From Streptomyces sp. CoH27 (GTDB lineage: Bacteria > Actinomycetota > Actinomycetes > Streptomycetales > Streptomycetaceae): a stretch of 50,761 bases of DNA. The DNA is taken from the NCBI RefSeq assembly GCF_020181035.1, contig NZ_JAIQYY010000001.1, positions 265,804 to 316,564 on the forward strand. The letters run 5' to 3'. Shown here piece after piece: positions 30,215 to 39,522 of this stretch; position 1 is the first letter of the stretch; each line of letters begins with the position of its first letter. The notes under the pieces were generated by a model. It saw only the letters and a list, made by a program, of their open reading frames with translations, made no database searches and had not been told where the DNA came from. A program made the translations under genes and the position numbers.

Positions 30215-33061
30215 ATGGGACCCACTGCACGACCGTTGCCCCCGGTGCGGGGGCGGGAAGAACAGCTGGCGCAGATCAGCGCGAGTCTGCACACGGTGGC
30301 GAACACCCGGCGCAGCAAGGTGCTCCTGGTGGAGGCGAGGCCCGGCGCGGGCAAGACCCGGCTCCTCGTCGAAGCCGTCACCCTGGCCGGCGCGAACGGC
30401 TTCTCGGTCGTGGGCGGCGTCCCCTGCGGCTCCGGTGCCACCACCCGGGCGGCTCCGGTGCCCGCCGCCGCTCACCCACCCGCATCCGGAGCCGTCGAGG
30501 ACGGATTCCACACGCCGCGTGCCTCCTTCGCGATCGAGGCGGCGCGGGCGCTGCTGCGCACCAAGGCGGAACAGGTCCGCACCGTCGTCACGCTCGACGA
30601 TCTGCACCTGGCGGACGTCCCCGATCTCGCCGTGCTGTGCGACCTCGTCGCGGGCCTGAGCGGCCGCCCGATCCTCTGGCTGCTCGCCTTCACCCCGGAC
30701 CGCGGCGCCACACCGTACGCGTCCGTGCTGACCTGTCTCGGCAAGCTGCGCGGCAGGCTCCCCGTGGAACACCTGCGGGAGCTGGGGCCGCTGTCGGGCG
30801 ACGCGCTCGGCCAACTGGTCGCCGACTGCGCCGGAAACGTCCCCGAGCCCGCGCTCCTCGCCCTGGCCGAGAGCGTCAACGACACCCCTCGTGCCGTGAT
30901 CGAGCTGGTGCGCGGGCTCGTGGAGGACGGTGACTTATGTGTGGTCGACGGCACCTCACGCCTGCGGCCCGGCTCGGCCGACGACACCCCCGGCGGTACG
31001 GGTGTGTGTCTGCCGGCGCCCGTGCCCAGGCGCTTTTCCACGATGGTCCAGAAAGATCTGCGGACGCTGTCCGACATCACCATAAGAGCACTCAGGCTGG
31101 CGGCGGTGCTCGGTTCGCCGTTCGCGCCGGAGGATCTGTCGGCCCTGCTCGGCGAGGCACCGGTGGGGCTGCTGGCCGCGGTGGACGAAGCGGTCGACCG
31201 CGGGCTGCTGGTCTGCGGTGAGCGTGACCTCGCGTTCCGCAGTGAGCCGGTCTGGCGTGTCCTGCTCGACTCCGTGCCGCCACCGGTGTGCGCGCTGCTG
31301 CGCCGGCAGACGGCGGAGATGCTGCTGTCGCGCCCCGACGGCATCGAGCGCGCCGCCCTCCAACTGGTGCATGTCGCCCGGCCCGGCAACACGGAGGCGC
31401 TGCGCATCATCGCCGAGGGAGCCCAGCGGCTGCTGGCAGCCGATCCGTCGACCGCGGCATCGCTGGCGACTCGTGCCATGGAGCTCCTGCCGCCGGGACA
31501 GGCCGAGCGGGTGCGCCTCGCCAAGACGGCCGTCGACGCGTTCACCAGGGCGGGCCGGCTGGACCGGGCCATCACCCTGGCCAAGGACACCATCGACGAG
31601 ACCGCGCGGCTCGCCGTCCCCCTGCCCGCGGAACTCGCCGCGGACATCAGCTCGTTGCGGGTGTCCATGTCGGCCGCGCTGCTCCTGCTCGGGAACGCGC
31701 CGATGGCGTGCCAGGCCGCGCGCGACGCGCTCACGGCGCAGGAGGAAGGCTCCCCGCACCGCGAGGCCGTGCTCACCCATCTCGCCGCCTCCTGTCTGAA
31801 CGGCGACAGCACCGCGGTCCAGCGGGCGCGCGGCATCCTCAGCGCGCCCGACCGTCACGCACAGCCGGTGCAGGTCGGCGCGCTGACCTTTCACGCGTTC
31901 ACGCAGTGGCGGGACGGTCATGCCGGCGACGCGGTCGGGATGCTGCGCCGAGCCGTCGCGCTCGACCACGGGGGCGCGGGCGTACCGTTCCTCGACCCGC
32001 GCTGGTTCCTGGCCTTCACGCTCACCAGGATCGACGAGTACGAGGAGGCCACGGCGGTCGTCCAGGCCTTCGCCCGCACGGTCGTACCGGGGTCGAGGAC
32101 GCTGGTCGCCGCGGTCCCGGCGGTGCTCCGGGCGCCCCTGCATCTCGCCCAGGGCCGGCTGGCCGAGGCCGAGGAGGCGGCGCAGGCCGGGGTGGGCACG
32201 GACGGCCCGTATGTGCCGATGCTCGCCCCGCAGGCATGGCTGGTGCTGGCCCTCGTCGCGCTGCGCCGGGGGGAACTCGCCCAGGCGCAGGGGCACATCG
32301 ACACGCTGGAGAAGGACTTCCCGCAGCATCCCCACAGCCCCTGGTGGGCGGCACGGCTGCTGCTGAACGCACAGCTGGCGGAGGCCCGGGCGGACTCCCG
32401 GGTGGCGGCGGAGGTGCTGGCGGAGATCGGGGCGCATCCCGGTGGCTTCCGCGAAGTCGTGCTGGAGGACTCGGCCGCCGCGGCCTGGTGTGTGCGCTGT
32501 GCGCTCGCCGCGGACCTGCCGGAGCTCGCACAGCGCGTCATCGACACGGCGGAGCAGCTGCGCACCCGCAATCCGGGCGTTCCCGCGATCGTCGCAGCCG
32601 CCACCCATGCCCGCGCGCTCGCCGAGGCGGACGCGAACGCCCTGGCCCGGGCGGGCCGGCTGCACCGCAACCCGTGGGCCCGGGCCGCGGCGGCCGAGGA
32701 CCGGGCCGGCGTGCTGCTCGACCGCGGTGACCACGAGAGCGCGATCGGCGAGCTGAACCGGGCGATGGGCGCCTACGGCGGCCTCGGCGGCGAGCGGGAC
32801 ATCGCCCGGGTACGGTCCCGGTTGCGCCGGCTCGGGGTGCGGCGCCGGCACTGGACGCAGGCGAAGCGCCCGGTCTCCGGCTGGGAGAGCCTCACCGACA
32901 CGGAACGCAAGGTGGCGGAACTGGTGGCCGGCGGCCTGACCAACCGGCAGGCCGCGCGCCATCTGTTCGTCTCCCCCCACACGGTCGGATTCCATCTGCG
33001 GCAGATCTACCGCAAGCTGGGGATCCGCTCCCGTACGGCGCTGGTGCAGTACAAGGCATAG
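30215..33061 (+). CDS. staR: LuxR/LAL-family pathway regulator, StaR/RebR-like
   Basis: A 948-residue large ATP-binding LuxR regulator. It starts MGPTARPLPPVRGREEQLAQ (ATG 30215, CGGAG upstream), Walker A is EARPGAGKTRLL near residue 40, VVTLDDLHLADVPDLAVL is Walker B, a long helical repeat region follows, and a LuxR helix-turn-helix ends the protein (LTDTERKVAELVAGGLTNRQ, then AARHLFVSPHTVGFHLRQIY). Such regulators activate neighbouring biosynthetic genes. Codon 241 (30935-30937) is TTA, the bldA codon, so translation is likely developmental. Position and size match StaR of staurosporine clusters. An ATG at 30134 is possible but less likely. Confidence 0.88.
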   Translation: MGPTARPLPPVRGREEQLAQISASLHTVANTRRSKVLLVEARPGAGKTRLLVEAVTLAGANGFSVVGGVPCGSGATTRAAPVPAAAHPPASGAVEDGFHTPRASFAIEAARALLRTKAEQVRTVVTLDDLHLADVPDLAVLCDLVAGLSGRPILWLLAFTPDRGATPYASVLTCLGKLRGRLPVEHLRELGPLSGDALGQLVADCAGNVPEPALLALAESVNDTPRAVIELVRGLVEDGDLCVVDGTSRLRPGSADDTPGGTGVCLPAPVPRRFSTMVQKDLRTLSDITIRALRLAAVLGSPFAPEDLSALLGEAPVGLLAAVDEAVDRGLLVCGERDLAFRSEPVWRVLLDSVPPPVCALLRRQTAEMLLSRPDGIERAALQLVHVARPGNTEALRIIAEGAQRLLAADPSTAASLATRAMELLPPGQAERVRLAKTAVDAFTRAGRLDRAITLAKDTIDETARLAVPLPAELAADISSLRVSMSAALLLLGNAPMACQAARDALTAQEEGSPHREAVLTHLAASCLNGDSTAVQRARGILSAPDRHAQPVQVGALTFHAFTQWRDGHAGDAVGMLRRAVALDHGGAGVPFLDPRWFLAFTLTRIDEYEEATAVVQAFARTVVPGSRTLVAAVPAVLRAPLHLAQGRLAEAEEAAQAGVGTDGPYVPMLAPQAWLVLALVALRRGELAQAQGHIDTLEKDFPQHPHSPWWAARLLLNAQLAEARADSRVAAEVLAEIGAHPGGFREVVLEDSAAAAWCVRCALAADLPELAQRVIDTAEQLRTRNPGVPAIVAAATHARALAEADANALARAGRLHRNPWARAAAAEDRAGVLLDRGDHESAIGELNRAMGAYGGLGGERDIARVRSRLRRLGVRRRHWTQAKRPVSGWESLTDTERKVAELVAGGLTNRQAARHLFVSPHTVGFHLRQIYRKLGIRSRTALVQYKA

Positions 33062-33079
33062 CACGCCGCCCCATCGCCG

Positions 33080-34031
33080 TCATGGAAGACGTTCCTTCAG
33101 CGGCTCCCACCAGGAACGGTGCGCGGCGTACCACGCGACGGTCTCGGCCAGGCCCCGCTCGAACGGGACCCGGGGTGCGTATCCGAGGGCCCGCAGCTTG
33201 CCGTCGGCCAGGGGAGTAGCGGCGGTCATGGCCCTTGCGGTCCGCCACCCGCTCGACGCGCTCCCAGCCCGCCCGGAGCGCGTCGAGCAGCCGGGCGGTC
33301 AGGTGCAGATTGGTCAGCTCGGCGGTGCCGGCGACGTGGTAGACCTCGCCGGGCTCGCCGCGCTCGGCGACCAGCCGGACGGCCCGGCAGTGGTCGTCGA
33401 CGTGGATCCAGTCGCGGACGTTGCCACCGTCGCCGTACAGCGGCACCCTCCGGCCGTCGAGCAGATGGGTGACGAAGAGTGGGACGACCTTCTCCGGGTA
33501 CTGGTACGGCCCGTAATTGTTGCCGCAGCGCGTGATGCTGACCGGCAGCCCGTGGGTGCGCGCGTAGGCGAGCGCGATCAGGTCGCCGCCGGCCTTCGAT
33601 GCCGCGTAGGGGGAGTTGGGGCTGAGCGGGGCCGTCTCGTCCCAGGAGCCGCTGTCGATACTGCCGTAGACCTCGTCGGTGGAGACGTGCACGATCCTCG
33701 GGGTGCCCGCGTCGAGGCAGGCCTGCATGAGGGTCTGGACGCCCAGGACGTTGCTGTGGACGAAGGCGCCAGCGGCGGCGATGGACCGGTCGACGTGCGA
33801 CTCGGCGGCGAAGTTGACGACGAGGTCGTGGCCGGGCACCACCTTCGCGAGGAGTTCGGCGTCGCAGATGTCGCCGTGCACGAAGGTGATGCGGTCCCGG
33901 ACGGGCGTCAGGTTCGCCGGGTTGCCGGCGTAGGTCAGCTTGTCGAGGACGGTGGTCGTGGCCTCGCCGGCGTACGACCGCACGAAGTGCGAGCCGATGA
34001 AGCCTGCGCCGCCGGTCACGAGGATCCTCAT
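33080..34031 (-). pseudogene. staB: dTDP-glucose 4,6-dehydratase, frameshifted near the C-terminus (StaB-like)
   Basis: The frame from ATG 34031 encodes MRILVTGGAGFIGSHFVRSY (NAD site), VNFAAESHVDRSI, VSTDEVYGS, YAASKAGGDLIALAYARTHG (YxxxK), ITRCGNNYGPYQYPEK and VADRKGHDRRYS. There a run of four C (33211-33214, plus strand GGGG) shifts the frame. Removing one base restores YSPLADGKLRALGYAPRV and a conserved AWYAAHRSWWEPLK ending at 33080, the expected length of ~316 residues. Unshifted, translation runs antisense into staR. The enzyme makes dTDP-4-keto-6-deoxyglucose. A sequencing error in the homopolymer is possible. ATGA overlap couples it to staA. Confidence 0.85.
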
Positions 34032-35092
34032 GAGGCGACCCGCACCGTGCTGTGGTCGCCGAGGACGAGCCGGTGGGACCGCAGGATCCGGGGGGCCGAG
34101 GTGACCTCGACCTCGCGTCCGATCAGCGAGCGCTCGACGCGCCGCACCCCGACGATGGACGCCCCGCGCAGCACGATGGAGTACTCCACCTCGCTGTCCA
34201 CGACCGCGCAGTCCCGGTCGATGGAGGTGAACGGGCCGACGTAGGAGTCGCGTATCCGCGCTCCGGCCGCAACGACCGCCGGGCCGACGATCCGCGAGCC
34301 GGTGACGGTCGCGCCCCGCTCGATCACCACCCGGCCGATAAGCTCGCTGGCGTGGACCTCCCCGGCGCAGTCGGCCGTGACGCCGTCGAGGACGAGGCGG
34401 TTGACCTCCAGCATGTCGTCGACGTTGCCGGTGTCCTTCCAGTATCCGCAGACGACGGCCGAGTCCACCCGACAGCCCGAGTCGATGAGCTCCTGGATGG
34501 CGTCGGTGATCTCGAACTCGCCCCGCCACGACGGCTTCAGCCCGGCCACCGCCTCGTGCACGCGGGGCGTGAAGAGGTAGACGCCGACCAGGGCGAGATC
34601 GCTCCTGGGCCGCTCCGGCTTCTCCTCCAGGCGGATCGCCCGGCCGTGGCGGTCCAGCTCGACCACGCCGAGGGCGCGCGGGTCCGACACCCGGGTCAGC
34701 ATGATCTGGGCGTCGGGGCGGCGTGTGCGGAACCGGTCCACGAGCGCGCTGATGCCGCCGACGATGAAGTTGTCACCGAGGTACATCACGAAGTCGTCGT
34801 CGCGGAGGTAGTCCCGGGCGGTGCGCACCGCGTGGGCCAGGCCCAGGGGTGCCTCCTGCGGCAGGTAGGTGACGTCGAGGCCGAAGCGGGAACCGTCGCC
34901 GACCGCGGCCTCGATCTCGGCGGCCGTGTCGCCGACGACGATGCCCACGTCGCGGATGCCCGTCTCGGCGATCGACTCCGGGCCGTAGAACAGGACCGGT
35001 TTGTTCGCGACCGGCACGAGCTGCTTGGCCGAGGTGTGGGTGATGGGCCGCATGCGGCGGCCGGACCCGCCGGCGAGCACGAGGGCCTTCAT
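34028..35092 (-). CDS. staA: Glucose-1-phosphate thymidylyltransferase (StaA-like)
   Basis: A 354-residue nucleotidyltransferase: MKALVLAGGSGRRMRPITHT is the nucleotide-binding signature, FVMYLGDNFIVGGISALV and LALVGVYLFTPRVHEAVAGL follow, with CGYWKDTGNVDDMLEVNR in the sugar-binding part. The last ~100 residues form left-handed beta-helix repeats (GRVVIERGATVTGSRIVG, DSYVGPFTSIDRDCAVVD), the long StrD/StaA type of RmlA. It makes dTDP-glucose from glucose-1-phosphate and dTTP for deoxysugar synthesis. It overlaps staB by four bases and follows staN by ten bases. Confidence 0.92.
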   Translation of the reverse strand: MKALVLAGGSGRRMRPITHTSAKQLVPVANKPVLFYGPESIAETGIRDVGIVVGDTAAEIEAAVGDGSRFGLDVTYLPQEAPLGLAHAVRTARDYLRDDDFVMYLGDNFIVGGISALVDRFRTRRPDAQIMLTRVSDPRALGVVELDRHGRAIRLEEKPERPRSDLALVGVYLFTPRVHEAVAGLKPSWRGEFEITDAIQELIDSGCRVDSAVVCGYWKDTGNVDDMLEVNRLVLDGVTADCAGEVHASELIGRVVIERGATVTGSRIVGPAVVAAGARIRDSYVGPFTSIDRDCAVVDSEVEYSIVLRGASIVGVRRVERSLIGREVEVTSAPRILRSHRLVLGDHSTVRVAS

Positions 35093-35102
35093 GAACGTCC
35101 TT

Positions 35103-36320
35103 TCAGTCCAGTGTGGCGGGCAGGACGCTCAGCCGCCGGATCATCCACTCCGACTCCCACTCGACGACGGTGGTGGTGCTCAGCCGGGCCCGTGGGAACC
35201 GGCGCAGGAAGCCGCCCACCGCGATCTTCGCCTCCAGGCGGACCGGCGGGGCGCCGATGCAGTAGTGCATGCCGAGGCCGAAGCTGAGGTGCCCCTTGCC
35301 CTGCCGCCGGGCCTCGAAGCAGTCGGCTCCCTCGCCGGCGTCGCGGTTCGCCGCCGCGATGCTGACCTGCACCGGAGCGCCCTTGGGGATCAGATAGCCG
35401 CCCAGGTCGATGTCCGTCAGGGGGAAGCGCCAGGTGGGGTGCGGGAACGGCGGGTGCACCCGCAGGGTCTCCTCGACCCAGGCCTTGATCTCCTCGTCGG
35501 TCCGCGGCCGTTCCTCGGGCGGGCGGCGCAGCGCCTCGTACAGCGACGCGGAGATCAGGCTCCCGGTCGTCTCGCAGCCGGTGATGATCATGCCGAGGGT
35601 CCAGACGATGACCTCGCCCTCGGTGACCGCCGCGTCCGGTCCGTCGGAGGAGGCCAGCAGTCCGGTGATCACCCCGTCGTCCAGCGGGTCCGGGTCGCGC
35701 ACCCAGCCCTCGACCGCCCCGTACAGCGCCCCGACCGCCTCTTTGCGCGCCGGGTAGTCGGAGGAGTAGAGCATGACATCGGTGATGCCGCGCAGCTGCC
35801 GCTGAGCCTCGGGGGGCAGGCCGAGCATCTCGGAGATGAAGGCCAGCGGGATCCGGTGCGTGTAGTCCGTGACCACGTTGACCTCGGCACGGGAGCCGGA
35901 GCCGGCCTGCTCCAGTTCGTCGAGGAAGCCGTCGACCTTGACGGCGACCCGCTCGCCCCACCGCTCGGTGTTGCGCGGGCTCAGCACCGGCGCGTGCATC
36001 CGCCGGATCCGCGCGTGGTTCTCGCCGTCGCTCATGATCATGGCGCGGGCGTAGTCCGGGTCCGGCTGGGATCCGACCATCAGGCCGGGCCGGCGCATGA
36101 AGTCGGGGACCAAGGTGACGTCCTTGCCCATCTGCGGGTGCGTCAGCGCGGCCTTCACCAGCTCGGGGTCGCACACCACCCAGGCGGGCTGCCCGAGGTA
36201 GGGGATCCGGACGACCGGCGCGACCTTCGCGGCCGCCAGCAGCTCCGGCATGCAGTCGAAGGGCCCGGGGTCCACGGGCATGTTCGTCTCGGGGGCCTCT
36301 TTCAGGCCCGCCTTCGTCAT
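35103..36320 (-). CDS. staN: Cytochrome P450, StaN-like
   Basis: A 405-residue P450. Visible motifs are the I-helix GMIITGCETTGSLISASL, the ExxR in AWVEETLRVHPPFPHPTWRF, and the heme loop FGLGMHYCIGAPPVRLEAKI with the cysteine ligand. ATG 36320 lies six bases after the upstream glycosyltransferase stop. In staurosporine biosynthesis StaN is the P450 that makes the second C-N bond between the sugar C-5' and the indolocarbazole nitrogen. Position between staA and staG supports this identity; sequence alone would only say bacterial P450. Confidence 0.88.
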   Translation of the reverse strand: MTKAGLKEAPETNMPVDPGPFDCMPELLAAAKVAPVVRIPYLGQPAWVVCDPELVKAALTHPQMGKDVTLVPDFMRRPGLMVGSQPDPDYARAMIMSDGENHARIRRMHAPVLSPRNTERWGERVAVKVDGFLDELEQAGSGSRAEVNVVTDYTHRIPLAFISEMLGLPPEAQRQLRGITDVMLYSSDYPARKEAVGALYGAVEGWVRDPDPLDDGVITGLLASSDGPDAAVTEGEVIVWTLGMIITGCETTGSLISASLYEALRRPPEERPRTDEEIKAWVEETLRVHPPFPHPTWRFPLTDIDLGGYLIPKGAPVQVSIAAANRDAGEGADCFEARRQGKGHLSFGLGMHYCIGAPPVRLEAKIAVGGFLRRFPRARLSTTTVVEWESEWMIRRLSVLPATLD

Positions 36321-36325
36321 GGCGT

Positions 36326-37636
36326 TCAACGTGTGACTCCTCCGGTGGGAACCTGGCCCTGGGATGCGGCCAGGGACTCGATGAGGTCGGCGGCCCGGCG
36401 CGGGGCGTCGCAGCTGCGGTACTCCGCGGCGAGTTCGCGGGCCCGCCGCCGGTAGCGCCCGTCGGTCAGTACGGTGGCCACCGCCTGGCGCAGGCCGGCC
36501 TCGGACACCGCCCGGCGGCCGAGGACGACACCGGCGCCGGCCCATTTGACCCGCGCGGCCACGTCGGGTTTCTCCTCCGAGCCCGGTACGACGACCAGGG
36601 GGACGCCTTCGGCCAGGGCCGCGTTGATGCCGTTGTAGCCGCCGTTGCTGACCATCACGTCGACATGGGGCAGCAGATGGTGGTACGGGACGAACCGCTC
36701 CAGGCGGACGTTGTCCGGCAGCGGGCCGAGCCGCCCCGCGTCCACGGCGCTGCCGGTGGTGATCACGACCAGCACGTCCTGGCCGGCCAGGGCGCGCACG
36801 GCGGGGACGAGGAGCCGGTCGACGTCGTTGGCCGTGGTGCCCTGGGTGACCAGGACCACCGGCCGGGTGCCGTGCAGGTCCTCCCACCAGCCGGGCGGTT
36901 CGAAGTGCTCCGGGGGCAGCCCGAGCAGGCCGCCCACGAAGTGGGTGCCCGGGAGCAGATCGCTGCGGGGGAACTCGAAGGACCGTACGGTGCCCAGCAG
37001 ATACAGGGCCGGCGGGCGCGCGATGTTCTCCATGGCGCCCGTCCGCAGCCGGGGCAGGGCCACCTGGTCGCGGGTCCGGTCGGCCTCCCGGCGCAGGTCC
37101 CGCATCACCACCCGGTCGCCGACGAACCGGAGCAGCGCGTTGCGTGCCCGGCCGAGCGGCGACGAGCTGGGCGGCAGCCCCCGGCCGAGCGGGGCAGTGT
37201 CCCTGCTGCCGAGGATGTAGACGGAGTTGCTCAGCCAGGCCAGCGGGATCCCGGTGCGCTCGGCGGCGAAGCAGGCGCCGTAGCACATGTCGTCGGCGAG
37301 CAGGCAGTCGGCCGGAAACCGGTCGAGCACCGCCAGCAGGTCCTCCAGCTGGGCCGGTGCGGTCCGGTAGAAGATGTCCCGGACACCGGTCTTGAAGCCG
37401 GCCATGCCGGTCAGCCCGGCGTGGCCGGGGTAGGCCTCCTCCCGGCTCTTGCCGCCGAAGTCCAGCTCGGCTCTCATGGGTTCGAAGCGGGCCCCGGCCT
37501 GCTCGACCCGGTCCTGGAAGGCCCGCCCGGTGTACCAGCGCACCTCGTGGCCGCGCCGGGCCAGTTCGCGTGCCACCTCAAGGATGCCGACGACGTGTCC
37601 GGGGGCCGGGGTGGTAGCGATCAACACGCGCGTCAA
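36326..37636 (-). CDS. staG: Glycosyltransferase family 1, StaG/RebG-like N-glycosyltransferase
   Basis: A ~436-residue GT1 enzyme: RVLIATTPAPGHVVGILEVA at the N-terminal Rossmann fold, RRGHEVRWYTGRAFQDRVEQ, then the nucleotide-sugar domain with VVLVTQGTTANDVDRLLVPA, FVPYHHLLPHVDVMVSNGGY and NGINAALAEGVPLVVVPGSEE. In the staurosporine pathway StaG attaches the dTDP-deoxysugar to the aglycone nitrogen. The start is taken as TTG 37636 behind GGAGGCG; GTG 37627 or ATG 37690 are alternatives. First gene of the leftward staG-N-A-B operon. Confidence 0.87.
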   Translation of the reverse strand: MTRVLIATTPAPGHVVGILEVARELARRGHEVRWYTGRAFQDRVEQAGARFEPMRAELDFGGKSREEAYPGHAGLTGMAGFKTGVRDIFYRTAPAQLEDLLAVLDRFPADCLLADDMCYGACFAAERTGIPLAWLSNSVYILGSRDTAPLGRGLPPSSSPLGRARNALLRFVGDRVVMRDLRREADRTRDQVALPRLRTGAMENIARPPALYLLGTVRSFEFPRSDLLPGTHFVGGLLGLPPEHFEPPGWWEDLHGTRPVVLVTQGTTANDVDRLLVPAVRALAGQDVLVVITTGSAVDAGRLGPLPDNVRLERFVPYHHLLPHVDVMVSNGGYNGINAALAEGVPLVVVPGSEEKPDVAARVKWAGAGVVLGRRAVSEAGLRQAVATVLTDGRYRRRARELAAEYRSCDAPRRAADLIESLAASQGQVPTGGVTR

Positions 37637-37989
37637 CGTCGCCTCCGTGGGGGGTGTCTCACCGTGACCGCCGGCCGGCCCGGGCCCCATGACCCCGGCC
37701 GACCCGCGACGCCCGCCAGTCTTCCCCCGTCTTCCGCCCGTTACGGCGGTGCGGGGCAAACCCCGCGCGATCGCGCAGGGTGACGCAGCCATGCCACCCG
37801 CACAGGGAGAGACTGATTACCCGTCAAACACCTGTGCGCGACTCCGCTTGGGGGATACGGGCGGCTTGTCACTGCCCGAACAATGGCCGTTGGGATTTTC
37901 CGGCATGCCCTTTCCGACAGCAGGGAAAGGCGCCGGGTTCATCCAGGAATCGTTCCGGCCGTGGACATCGCGCACTGGAGAGGACACCT
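37637..37989. promoter_or_regulatory. Divergent staG/staO promoter region with two hairpins
   Basis: This 353-base gap separates the two arms of the cluster and should hold both promoters. Two inverted repeats are visible: GCGGGG-CAAA-CCCCGC at 37751-37766, and CCTTTCC (37909-37915) paired with GGAAAGG (37924-37930). The sequence is locally less GC-rich (GGGATTTTCC, GATTACC). These could be StaR targets or leader structures; no -10/-35 was assigned with confidence. Confidence 0.45.
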
Positions 37990-39522
37990 GTGACGAGACC
38001 CTTGCAGGAGGTAGACGGACTGGACGGCGCCATCGGTGGACCGAAGAACATCACCGTCATCGGCGCCGGCATCGCCGGTCTGGTGGCGGCCTATGAACTG
38101 GAGCGCCTCGGACATCACGTCCAGATCATCGAGGGCAGCCAGGACATCGGCGGCCGGATCCACACGCATCGTTTTCCCGGTGCCGGCCGGTCCGGGCCGT
38201 TCGCCGAGCTGGGCGCGATGCGGATCCCCGCCGGGCACCGCCTGACCATGCACTACATCGCCGAACTCGGCCTGCAGAAACAGGTGCGGGAGTTCCAGAC
38301 GCTCTTCTCCGACGACGCCGCCTATCTGCCGGGTTCCTCCGGCTATCTTCGGGTGCGGGACGCCCGGAAGACGCTGGTCGACGAGTTCGCCGCCGGACTG
38401 CCGAGCCGTGATTTCCGCGAGAACACCCTGCTGTTCGGAGCCTGGCTGGACGCCAGCCTGCGGGCCGTCGCCCCGCGCGAGTTCTACAGCGCGCTGGGTA
38501 GCGAGGTCGGCGTGGAACTGCTGAACCGCATCGATCACATCGATCTGACGCCCTACCGGTGCGGCAGCACGAAGAACCGGATCGACCTGCACGCCTTCTT
38601 CGCCGACCATCCCGAGGTCCGGGCGTTCTGCCCGCCGCACCTGGAACGCTTTCTCGACGACGTGCTGGACGAGACCAGCTCCACGATCGTGCGGCTGCGG
38701 GACGGCATGGACGTACTCCCCCGCCGGTTCGCCGCCCGGATCCGGGGACAGATCTCGACCGGCCTTGAGGTCACAGGCATCGATGTCCGGGACGACGCGG
38801 TGATTCTGAGGATCCGTCAGGGAACCGGCACACTCACCAAGATCTGCGACTACGTGGTGTGCACCATCCCGTTCACCGTGCTCAGGGAGCTGCAACTGAC
38901 CGGCTTCGACCGGGAGAAGCTCGACATCATCCATCAGACGAAGTACTGGCCGGGCACGAAGATAGCCTTCCACTGCCGGGAGGCCTTCTGGGAGAAGGAC
39001 GGCATCAGCGGGGGTGCCTCCTTCACCGGCGGGCATGTCCGGCAGACGTACTACCCGCCCGCCGAGGGCGATCCGGCGCTCGGCGCGGTGCTGCTCGCGA
39101 GCTACACCATCGGGCCGGACGCCGAGGCGCTCGACCGGATGAGCGAGGCGGAGCGCGACACGGTCGTGGCACGCGAACTCGGCGTGATGCACCCCGAGTT
39201 GCGCCGGCCGGGCATGATCCTGGGCGTCGCCCTTCTCCGCCGACGCCTTCCACCCGGCCGACCTGGCCGGTGTCGAGAGCTTCGGCTGCCTCCTGGTCAC
39301 CGCCGAACGCCCGTGACCCCATGCCGGGTGACCGGCCCCCGGGCCACCCGGCATCCCCTCCCCCGCGACAGGCCCCGTACGACCCGAACAAGGCGAGGAA
39401 GACATGACGCATTCCGACGAGTGGACCGACGTGCTGATCGTGGGCGGCGGCCCCGTCGGAATGGCGCTCGCGCTGGACCTGTCGTACCGCGACATCGACT
39501 GCATGGTCATCGACGCCGGTGA
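37990..39522 (+). pseudogene. staO: L-amino acid (tryptophan) oxidase, StaO/RebO-like, C-terminus lost to a deletion
   Basis: GTG 37990 follows GGAGAGG. The protein is a flavin amine oxidase: NITVIGAGIAGLVAAYELER, GGRIHTHRFPG, FAELGAMRIPAGHRLTMHYI and YVVCTIPFTVLRELQL. Homology continues to about residue 413 (MHPELRRPGMILGVA). After that the conserved C-terminal FAD-binding segment of this family (RW...G...FAGEH) is missing, and the frame runs through unrelated arginine/proline-rich sequence to 39522, overlapping the next gene. StaO/RebO oxidise tryptophan to indole-3-pyruvate imine, the first step in indolocarbazole synthesis. Loss of the FAD-binding end should inactivate it. Confidence 0.82.
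39227..39316 (+). pseudogene. C-terminal fragment, probably a methyltransferase (StaMB-like)
   Basis: In a frame different from the staO remnant, ~29 codons read SPFSADAFHPADLAGVESFG then CLLVTAERP and stop at 39314-39316. This looks like the tail of a small-molecule methyltransferase. In the staurosporine cluster order I recall, staMB (sugar O-methyltransferase) directly precedes staC, which is exactly where this fragment is. It marks the right end of a deletion whose left end lies within staO. The methyltransferase assignment is tentative because only the tail is left. Confidence 0.5.

Noticed and set aside
35103..37286. P450 frame extended to 37286 as a 727-residue fusion
   Set aside because: The upstream extension is antisense-like, arginine/proline-rich sequence within the glycosyltransferase gene; the P450 starts at 36320.
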